13,231 nucleotides of DNA from Erysipelotrichaceae bacterium (GTDB lineage: Bacteria; Bacillota_I; Bacilli_A; Erysipelotrichales; Erysipelotrichaceae), in assembly GCA_030533035.1 (NCBI GenBank), contig JAUNJW010000013.1, positions 1 through 13,231 on the forward strand, given 5' to 3'. Shown one piece after another: positions 8,812 to 13,231 of this stretch. Every line of letters begins with the position of its first letter. The first letter of the stretch is position 1. Made by a program: the position numbers and the translations under genes. The notes under the pieces are model-generated. The model did no database searches. It saw nothing but the letters and a program-made list of their open reading frames with translations, and had not been told where the DNA came from.

Positions 8812-9846
8812 TCAGTCAAAACGGTCGAACGTCTTCAGGAAACGCTGATCGTTTGTATAGAAATTGCGGATGTCGTCAATGCCGTATTTCAGCATCGCGA
8901 CTCTTTCAAGACCGACGCCGAACGCGAAGCCGGTGCACTTTTCAGAGTCAAAGCCGTTCATTTCCAGAACATGCGGGTGAACCATGCCGGCGCCGAGGAT
9001 CTCAATCCAGCCGGAGCCCTTGCACACATTGCAACCCTTGCCGTTGCAGAAAGGACAGGAAACGTCGACTTCAACGGACGGTTCTGTAAACGGGAAATAG
9101 GACGGACGGAAGCGGATCTGTCTGCCTTCGCCGAACATTCTGTTGGCCATGAACTCAAGGGTGCCCTTGAGGTCGGCCAGGGTGATGTGCTCACCGACAA
9201 CCAGGCCTTCGCACTGGGTGAACTGGTGGGAGTGGGTGGCGTCATCATCGTCGCGTCTGTAAACCTTGCCCGGGCAGATGAGCTTGATCGGGGTCTTTCC
9301 CTTCGCCTTTTCCAGTTCTCTCATCTGCATCGCGGTTGTATGGGTTCTCAACAGTGTGTTGGGATCGATATAGAAAGTGTCCTGCATTTCTCTTGCCGGA
9401 TGATCCTTCGGGATGTTGGCAAGCTCAAAGTTGTAGTAATCCTCTTCCACTTCGGGTCCTTCGGCAATCTTGTAGCCCATGCCGACAAAGAGGTCCTCAA
9501 TCTCCTGCTGGATCATGTGCAGCGGGTGGATTGTGCCGGTTTCTCTTCTGACGCCGGGAAGTGTGATATCGAGGCGGTCGTTGATCAGCTGCTCTTCCAG
9601 AGCCTTTGCCTCGAGTTTCGCGGCGGCGGCTTCAACAGCTTCCGTGACTGTCTGCTTGCAGACATTGACCTTCTGGCCGAATGCCGGCTTTTCTTCCCTG
9701 GGCAGCGACTTCATTTCGCTCATCAGGGCCTGGATCGCGCCCTTCTTGCCGAGATACTTGATGCGTACCTGCTGCAGCTCATCCAGGTTCACAGCGGCTT
9801 CGACAGCAGCCAGCGCTTCGCTTTGTACATCTGTGATCTTGTCCAT
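8812..9846 (-). CDS. pheS: Phenylalanyl-tRNA synthetase alpha subunit, 344 aa
   Basis: The catalytic class II subunit, which activates phenylalanine and transfers it to tRNA-Phe. An N-terminal coiled coil (about 1-90) binds tRNA. The catalytic domain has motif 1 around [20 protein letters not shown], motif 2 at [17 protein letters not shown] (246-262) and motif 3 at [17 protein letters not shown] (306-322). Between motifs 2 and 3, four cysteines (264, 267, 272, 275; CPFC then CNVC) could bind zinc, a feature I recall from many Bacillota PheS proteins. The ATG has GGAGG about nine bases upstream. First gene of the pheST operon, preceded by a Phe T-box leader. Confidence 0.97.
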   Translation of the reverse strand: MDKITDVQSEALAAVEAAVNLDELQQVRIKYLGKKGAIQALMSEMKSLPREEKPAFGQKVNVCKQTVTEAVEAAAAKLEAKALEEQLINDRLDITLPGVRRETGTIHPLHMIQQEIEDLFVGMGYKIAEGPEVEEDYYNFELANIPKDHPAREMQDTFYIDPNTLLRTHTTAMQMRELEKAKGKTPIKLICPGKVYRRDDDDATHSHQFTQCEGLVVGEHITLADLKGTLEFMANRMFGEGRQIRFRPSYFPFTEPSVEVDVSCPFCNGKGCNVCKGSGWIEILGAGMVHPHVLEMNGFDSEKCTGFAFGVGLERVAMLKYGIDDIRNFYTNDQRFLKTFDRFD

Positions 9847-9860
9847 TTCTTTCCTCCAAT

Positions 9861-9888
9861 AAAAAAGCGTTCCATGACACAGGAACGC
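9861..9888 (-). terminator. T-box regulated terminator ahead of pheS
   Basis: On the minus strand GCGTTCC and GGAACGC form a 7-bp stem around an eight-base loop, followed by six T. Part of the 5' arm is also the partner of the antiterminator, so the two folds are mutually exclusive. It ends 14 bases before the pheS start codon. Confidence 0.92.
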
Positions 9889-10088
9889 ATGACACGCGGT
9901 ACCATCCTGATTCGCGCCATAAAACGGCGCGCACCTTGATTCTGCCCGTAACGGGGGCTGCCGGAGGGGATTGGCCTCACTGGAAGAGTGAATTCGCCAT
10001 GTGCTCTGGTCAGGATCCTTTCAGCCTGCGGATCCCTCTCTTATGACCTGCTTTTCACGGGTACTGGTCTCTTCTTAAACGCTTTACC
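9861..10088 (-). promoter_or_regulatory. T-box riboswitch (tRNA-Phe) controlling pheST
   Basis: The minus-strand leader of about 240 bases has the parts of a T-box. After an AGAGAG motif comes a stem I arm with GGATCC/GGATCC around GCAGGCTGAAA (the AG-bulge and apical region). The specifier loop reads GCGAATTCACTC, giving UUC (Phe) at plus 9990-9992. The antiterminator core ATGGTACCGCG lies at plus 9895-9905; its UGGU bulge can pair with the ACCA end of tRNA-Phe. CAGGA (plus 9905-9909) pairs with TCCTG (plus 9880-9884) in the antiterminator, which excludes the terminator hairpin. Uncharged tRNA-Phe should therefore switch the operon on. The exact 5' end is inferred from the promoter. Confidence 0.95.
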
Positions 10089-10094
10089 CTATTG

Positions 10095-10122
10095 ATTATA
10101 GTGTAAACCGCTGAATTTTCAA
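10095..10122 (-). promoter_or_regulatory. Promoter of the pheST operon
   Basis: Minus strand: TTGAAA (plus 10117-10122), 16-base spacer, perfect TATAAT (plus 10095-10100). The start near 10088 gives the T-box leader its full length. Confidence 0.82.
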
Positions 10123-10149
10123 CCGGAAATCCTTTCCTCTTTTCCAAAG

Positions 10150-10180
10150 AAAAAGCATATCCGTTTTCATATGGATATGC
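10150..10180 (-). terminator. Rho-independent terminator of the CsoR-type regulator gene
   Basis: Minus strand GCATATCC pairs with GGATATGC around a ten-base loop, followed by five T. It begins 12 bases after the stop codon of the regulator gene and separates it from the pheST promoter. Confidence 0.9.
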
Positions 10181-10192
10181 CCTGTTCTGATC

Positions 10193-10552
10193 TTATTTCA
10201 TGAAACGGTCAATCGCCCGGTTCATCTTTTCAACCGACTCAGTGTCCCCTTCCGCCACCGCTTCGACGATGCAGTGGCCGATGTGCTCCTTGAGAAGGGC
10301 CTTGCCGATGGTGTTGAGCTCGCCCTTGACCGCCGCCAGCTGGATCAGCACATCCGCGCAGTCGGTCCCGTTTTCCACCATCTTTTTGACCGAGTTGAGA
10401 TGGCCGGCAGCCCGTGAGAGCTGGTTGACGATTTTTCTGATCTCTTCCGGATCATGGGTATGGGAATGGTTATGGTGGACATGGCTGTGTTCATGTCCGT
10501 CTTCATGACTGTGGTCATGGATCTGTTCTTCTTCGTGAATATGTCCGCTCAT
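10193..10552 (-). CDS. CsoR/FrmR-family metal-sensing repressor with His-rich N-terminus, 119 aa
   Basis: An all-helical DUF156-type repressor. Family members bind DNA as tetramers and release it when Cu(I), Ni/Co or an aldehyde binds. The core, about residues 34-119, starts at DPEEIRKIVNQLSRAAGHL. Cys65 in the NGTDCADVLIQL helix, with His90 and Cys94 in LLKEHIGHCIVEAV, matches the Cys-His-Cys pattern of copper-sensing CsoR. The first 33 residues carry 13 histidines, mostly as His-x-His, an extra metal-binding arm that basic CsoR lacks; nickel-type sensors of the family use N-terminal histidines, so nickel, cobalt or zinc is possible too. AGGAG lies eight bases before the ATG. It follows the S51 peptidase gene by 58 bases with no terminator between. 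No metal transporter, chaperone or efflux gene is present in the window, so its target is not evident. Confidence 0.88.
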   Translation of the reverse strand: MSGHIHEEEQIHDHSHEDGHEHSHVHHNHSHTHDPEEIRKIVNQLSRAAGHLNSVKKMVENGTDCADVLIQLAAVKGELNTIGKALLKEHIGHCIVEAVAEGDTESVEKMNRAIDRFMK

Positions 10553-10572
10553 GCAGGAATCTCCTGAGTTCT

Positions 10573-10578
10573 ATTATA
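10573..10578 (-). promoter_or_regulatory. Candidate -10 box for the CsoR-type gene
   Basis: A perfect minus-strand TATAAT lies just upstream of the AGGAG site, with only a poor -35 box (CGGTAA at 17 bases). The gene may have its own promoter in addition to readthrough from the peptidase gene. Confidence 0.4.
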
Positions 10579-10604
10579 ATGCCTTTCTGCCTGTTTTACC
10601 GGCG

Positions 10605-10619
10605 GAATACTCAGTATTC
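10605..10619. repeat. Perfect 7-1-7 inverted repeat over the S51 peptidase stop codon
   Basis: GAATACT, one C, AGTATTC is a perfect palindrome. It includes the stop codon of the peptidase gene and lies about 27 bases upstream of the -10 box at 10573-10578. There is no U-run, so it is not a terminator. It could be an operator or chance. Confidence 0.4.
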
Positions 10620-11330
10620 AAAGCCGTAGGTGCGCAGCGTATCATAGGCCTGATAGAGTTCGTCAAGGTCATTTGTCTCCAGTACAAACGCTCCGCCGAG
10701 CAGTTCAAACATATTGTCACCGATGATGGCGCCGCCTTCATTGGGCATAACGATCACCGGATTGCCGGTGTCCTCCAGGGTGCGGATGATCGCCTCGATA
10801 TGGCGCAGGTCCTCTTCGTAATGAACCTCAATGTCAAAGCCGCCGAGCAGCGCGAGTCCTTCGTAATACTGATACTCATAATCCTCTTCCGGGGTCAGGT
10901 GGAATGTATCAAGCTGGATCATCGCGCCGGCGCTGGTGCCCATCATGACGCCGTCGAAGTTTCTGACCTCCTCGGTGATGCCGAGATCATAGAGCCTCTG
11001 CAGCATCCAGTCCGGATAGCCGCCGGTGAAAAACAGCACATCCGCCTCACGGATCTTGCGGGACGCGCTGGCTTCATCATCCTCGTAATAATTGACCCAG
11101 GAGATCTGCGGATCTTTGATGCCGAACGAACGGAAAGGCCTGACAAGCTCCTCATAGCCGTCGGTTCCTTTCCCGTAGCTTTCCTTCCACTCTTCGCCGT
11201 CGGTGATCCACCCTTCGCTGTAGGAAAGCGGCAGGATGCATACCTTCATATCGGAAGAAAGGATATTTTCCATGGAGCCATAGGCCCATGGCGCGTCAAA
11301 ATTGGAAACACTCAGCAGTACATGAATCAT
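10611..11330 (-). CDS. Peptidase family S51 (dipeptidase E-like), 239 aa
   Basis: A cytoplasmic serine hydrolase of the class I glutamine-amidotransferase-like fold. Characterised relatives cleave N-terminal aspartyl dipeptides (PepE) or cyanophycin. The nucleophile elbow GTSAGAM contains Ser133. FFTGGYPDWMLQRL (100-113) is the typical oxyanion region, and His170 in FDIEVHYEEDLRH is the probable catalytic histidine. The length suits the family. The N-terminus begins directly with a beta strand (MIHVLLSVSNF) and shows no signal peptide. The start is supported only by a weak GAGTGAGG site about seven bases upstream. Probably cotranscribed with the CsoR-type gene that follows. The substrate cannot be told from the sequence; the acidic stretches around 146-176 argue against assuming the classic Asp-dipeptide specificity. 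Confidence 0.85.
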   Translation of the reverse strand: MIHVLLSVSNFDAPWAYGSMENILSSDMKVCILPLSYSEGWITDGEEWKESYGKGTDGYEELVRPFRSFGIKDPQISWVNYYEDDEASASRKIREADVLFFTGGYPDWMLQRLYDLGITEEVRNFDGVMMGTSAGAMIQLDTFHLTPEEDYEYQYYEGLALLGGFDIEVHYEEDLRHIEAIIRTLEDTGNPVIVMPNEGGAIIGDNMFELLGGAFVLETNDLDELYQAYDTLRTYGFEY

Positions 11331-11353
11331 CTTAATGCCTCACTCAGACAGTG

Positions 11354-11359
11354 ATTATA
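11354..11359 (-). promoter_or_regulatory. Candidate -10 box for the S51 peptidase gene
   Basis: A perfect minus-strand TATAAT lies 23 bases before the ATG. The -35 region falls in the T-run and stem of the upstream terminator and is weak (TTTCTT). Confidence 0.5.
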
Positions 11360-11371
11360 CCCGCCTGATCC

Positions 11372-11398
11372 AAAAAAAGAAAGAGCCGCAGCTCTTTC
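11372..11398 (-). terminator. Rho-independent terminator of the zinc-ribbon gene
   Basis: Minus strand GAAAGAGC pairs with GCTCTTTC around a TGCG tetraloop and is followed by seven T. It begins six bases after the stop codon. Confidence 0.92.
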
Positions 11399-11404
11399 CG
11401 TATG

Positions 11405-12019
11405 TCAGTCTAATTTTGTGCCGCAGGCCGGGCAGAAGGCTTCATCGCCATCAAGCAGCGCGCCGCAGGACGGGCAGTGCTTTTCTTCTTTTTCAAGCTT
11501 GGAGCCGCAGGCCTTGCAGAAGACGGCGTCTTCCCTGTTTTCGGTTCCGCAGAACGGGCAGATCCGCTTTGCCTGAGCAGGAGCGGTTCTTGTGAATTCC
11601 GGTTCTTCCGCCACAGGCGCCGCGCCGAGGAATTCTTCAATGAATGTGAAGATATCCTGGGTTAAGGACGCGCTGCGCAGGGCGCCGATGCCGGCGGTCA
11701 GGATCAGCGGGTGGAAGAAGACAGCCCCGGCTGCCGCGATTCCCAGCTTTTCCATCCATCTTTCAAAGCCGACGGTTACTTCCAGCATGTCATCGTTCTG
11801 GATGAATTCAACACACAGGGCGGCGTCCATGCCGAGATATTTTGTCCATTCCGCTGCAGCGTCGCCGCGGCACTGAATCAGGTAGCCGTTTCTGACCCGC
11901 ATCGTCTGGGTGATCATGTCTTTTTTGACATCAAGGAATTCCGCCAGTGCGTAAGCCGCATTCTGCGCGCTCTGGTCATTGCGCGGATATTTCTTCGTAA
12001 TCTTGTTTTCAAGTTCCAT
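11405..12019 (-). CDS. Double zinc-ribbon protein of unknown function, 204 aa
   Basis: The C-terminal third has two zinc ribbons in tandem: Cys154/157 with Cys168/171 (CPFC, FCKAC) and Cys182/185 with Cys196/199 (CPSC, FCPAC). Such pairs usually serve as structural or protein/nucleic-acid contact modules. The N-terminal 135 residues match no family I recognise: an alpha/beta-looking part (1-90) with an AYALAEFLDVKKDMITQ segment, then a hydrophobic, glycine/alanine-rich stretch (93-116) that could be one membrane helix or a membrane-associating hairpin, and an Ala/Pro linker before the ribbons. AAGGAGG lies eight bases before the ATG. It is monocistronic, with its own promoter and terminator. 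A role cannot be assigned from the neighbours. Confidence 0.75.
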   Translation of the reverse strand: MELENKITKKYPRNDQSAQNAAYALAEFLDVKKDMITQTMRVRNGYLIQCRGDAAAEWTKYLGMDAALCVEFIQNDDMLEVTVGFERWMEKLGIAAAGAVFFHPLILTAGIGALRSASLTQDIFTFIEEFLGAAPVAEEPEFTRTAPAQAKRICPFCGTENREDAVFCKACGSKLEKEEKHCPSCGALLDGDEAFCPACGTKLD

Positions 12020-12043
12020 GTCTGAAACCTCCTTACAGTCACT

Positions 12044-12071
12044 ACTTTACTCATTTTTGACCGGCGGTCAA
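12044..12071 (-). promoter_or_regulatory. Promoter of the zinc-ribbon gene with palindromic -35 operator
   Basis: Minus strand TTGACC (plus 12066-12071), 16-base spacer, TAAAGT (plus 12044-12049). The -35 box is one arm of a perfect inverted repeat, TTGACC-N3-GGTCAA at 12057-12071, which could be a repressor or activator site. The -10 box is weak (4/6). Confidence 0.5.
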
Positions 12072-12099
12072 TAGATATCCGCGTATTTTGTTTAAGATT

Positions 12100-12126
12100 A
12101 AAAAAGTTCCCGTGCTGCGGGAACTT
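12100..12126 (-). terminator. Rho-independent terminator of the YwaF-type gene
   Basis: Minus strand AAGTTCCCG pairs with CGGGAACTT around a five-base loop and runs into a T-tract (plus 12100-12105). The stem begins within the stop codon of the gene. Confidence 0.92.
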
Positions 12127-12901
12127 AGCAGATGACCGTTTCGGTGCTGACGGCAGTTTCCTGCCTGGTCACAAGCCGGCAGAGCAGATACATCAGATGG
12201 AAAATTCCGATAATCGCCACCGTGTAGACAGCTGCCCTGATGTACTGGTCAGCCGGAAACAGGGATGTATCCAGCTTCAGGAACAGATAATCCGAGCCGG
12301 GGAATGCCTCGTTGAGCCGGATGGACGGATACAGGAGTGAAATCAGGAACGCGGATGTGATCCAGAGATCCCTGTATCTCGGCCTCATGTCATGGATGAC
12401 CATCATGTAGACAGTGCCGAAGATCGGCACCAGATGCTCAAACCAGAACTGGTAGTAGCGGAAATAGGCCGGGCTCACGTCGCTCAAGACCGTCTGCGGG
12501 ATGATGCATGCCAGGGAAGCCCCGAACAGCGTCACAAAGAAATTAAAGCCGAACAGGACCTGGTTTTTTGTGATGACCGTGTACATGCAGCAGATCATTC
12601 CCAGGTCGCACAGATGCAGCGGCAGCTTGGACATCATCAGATACTGTCCGGAAGTGTCGCCGACATAAAGCAGCCAGATAAAATAGCTGAATTCAATCAC
12701 GAACATAAAGAATGAAAGTCCGTAACGGAAGGATGTTTCGTGCTTCCAGTTTCTGATCTGTTCGCGTCTTCTGCTGATAAAGACAACAGCCGCGAAGAAG
12801 ATCAGAACAGGAATGAGATGCATCAGTCCGTATGCTCTGAAGATTCCCGGTTCGCCGAATCCGAAAAAGCCTTCGCTGGAATAAGGATATTCACCGCTCA
12901 T
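12125..12901 (-). CDS. YwaF/TIGR02206 family integral membrane protein, 258 aa
   Basis: A polytopic membrane protein that I recognise as the TIGR02206 (YwaF, TP0381-like) type, which is related to eukaryotic TMEM164. About seven hydrophobic segments follow a short polar N-terminus (roughly 27-43, 60-80, 93-112, 115-134, 153-170, 178-192, 222-243). The conserved-looking blocks are LPLHLCDLG (93-101) with His96 and Cys98, and FWFEHLVPIFG (152-162) with His156. TMEM164 is reported to be a phospholipid acyltransferase that uses a cysteine; whether this bacterial protein does so is inference. I start at 12901 because AAGAGGG lies seven bases upstream; the ATG seven codons earlier has no ribosome binding site. 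Monocistronic, divergent from the acylphosphatase gene. Confidence 0.8.
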   Translation of the reverse strand: MSGEYPYSSEGFFGFGEPGIFRAYGLMHLIPVLIFFAAVVFISRRREQIRNWKHETSFRYGLSFFMFVIEFSYFIWLLYVGDTSGQYLMMSKLPLHLCDLGMICCMYTVITKNQVLFGFNFFVTLFGASLACIIPQTVLSDVSPAYFRYYQFWFEHLVPIFGTVYMMVIHDMRPRYRDLWITSAFLISLLYPSIRLNEAFPGSDYLFLKLDTSLFPADQYIRAAVYTVAIIGIFHLMYLLCRLVTRQETAVSTETVIC

Positions 12902-12931
12902 AGATGTGCCCTCTTCTTTCATTTGGATGAT

Positions 12932-12965
12932 CTGCAGTTTTGTTCTTTCAGGAACGCATCTGCAG
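12932..12965. other. Two-part hairpin in the leader of the YwaF-type gene
   Basis: Two CTGCAG hexamers pair as an outer stem, with GTTC/GAAC as an inner stem around a six-base loop, separated by a 4 x 4 internal loop. It lies between the predicted start near 12970 and the ribosome binding site. No known riboswitch is recognised. Confidence 0.35.
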
Positions 12966-12976
12966 ACACGAAGAGT

Positions 12977-13004
12977 ATTATAGTCCCATCAAACGGGAAT
13001 GCAA
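12977..13004 (-). promoter_or_regulatory. Promoter of the YwaF-type gene
   Basis: Minus strand TTGCAT, 16-base spacer, perfect TATAAT (plus 12977-12982). It leaves a leader of about 70 bases before the ATG at 12901, which supports the shorter start. Confidence 0.6.
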
Positions 13005-13080
13005 TGACAGTAACGGCAACAATCATTTTCGTTTCCGGACAAACAGCCAAATGTTCAGATAAGGTTTGCCCGATTTCCTG

Positions 13081-13086
13081 TATAAT
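13081..13086 (+). promoter_or_regulatory. -10 box of the acylphosphatase gene
   Basis: A perfect TATAAT lies 20 bases before the ATG at 13107. No good -35 box is found at 16-18 bases. It is divergent from the promoter at 12977-13004. Confidence 0.55.
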
Positions 13087-13106
13087 TGAGACAGAGGTAA
13101 GCGAAA

Positions 13107-13231
13107 ATGATCAGAAGATACCATGTATTTGTAGAAGGCCGTGTCCAGGGAGTAGGATTCCGCGGTTTTTGCATGGTCCGGGCCAACCGTTACGGACTGA
13201 CCGGTTCTGTCAAAAACCTGCCCAACGGAAC
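13107..13231 (+). CDS. acyP: Acylphosphatase, N-terminal part, cut by the window end
   Basis: A small enzyme of about 90 residues in other bacteria, hydrolysing carboxyl-phosphate bonds in acyl phosphates. The first 41 codons are present. The signature GRVQGVGFRGF (11-21) includes the phosphate-binding Arg19, and Asn38 in KNLPNG is the second catalytic residue. The start follows an AGAGG site about nine bases upstream, and MIRRYHVFVEGRVQG fits the usual N-terminus. The rest lies beyond the right edge. Confidence 0.93.
   Translation, partial: MIRRYHVFVEGRVQGVGFRGFCMVRANRYGLTGSVKNLPNG

Noticed and set aside
8971..9939. 322-codon plus-strand open frame opposite pheS
   Set aside because: Antisense to pheS and running into the T-box leader; no recognisable domain and no terminator or ribosome binding site of its own.
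10441..10540. Short CATG/CATGG-rich repeats suggesting a DNA repeat array
   Set aside because: They simply encode the His-rich N-terminus of the CsoR-type regulator; spacing is irregular and there is no CRISPR-like unit.
12902..12922. Seven-residue longer start for the YwaF-type protein
   Set aside because: No ribosome binding site precedes that ATG, whereas AAGAGGG lies seven bases before the ATG at 12901 and overlaps the would-be extra codons.

Overview
The window looks like a chromosomal segment of a Gram-positive Bacillota of roughly balanced GC. Pointers are strong AGGAGG-type ribosome binding sites, CIRCE operators in front of groESL, and a tRNA-Phe-sensing T-box leader in front of pheST. 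A moderate-GC member of the Erysipelotrichia is my guess, but the sequence alone does not prove it. No mobile element, phage gene, tRNA, rRNA or CRISPR array was seen. The gene spacing is tight and almost every transcription unit ends in a recognisable hairpin plus U-run terminator.

Left part (1-2566). A plus-strand terminator at 12-39 shows that a gene outside the window ends here, convergent with groES-groEL, which runs on the minus strand. The groESL promoter is flanked by two CIRCE (HrcA) operators, each with one good half-site and one decayed half-site. Divergent from it lies a small DUF3842 protein.

Middle (2578-6380). Two membrane glycosyltransferase-like genes (GT-C fold) form a plus-strand pair with a 16-base overlap. 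The first resembles protein O-mannosyltransferases but appears to carry a discoidin-like beta-sandwich in its first outer loop. Its ATG sits only seven bases downstream of a perfect TATAAT, with no Shine-Dalgarno sequence, so a leaderless mRNA is predicted. The second resembles the PTPS-related/YfhO-like membrane proteins. They probably build or attach a cell-surface sugar.

Right part (6353-13231). On the minus strand are pheS-pheT under a T-box with specifier UUC; a CsoR/FrmR-type metal-sensor repressor with a 13-histidine N-terminal tail, probably cotranscribed with a family S51 (dipeptidase E-like) peptidase; a protein with two C-terminal zinc ribbons whose promoter -35 box lies in a perfect palindrome; and a YwaF/TIGR02206-type membrane protein. 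A divergent acylphosphatase gene is cut by the right end.

Most of the window is housekeeping. The less ordinary parts are the GT-C pair, the His-rich CsoR-type regulator without a visible transporter, the uncharacterised double-zinc-ribbon protein and the CIRCE arrangement. I do not see a clear new defence, mobile or RNA-guided system.
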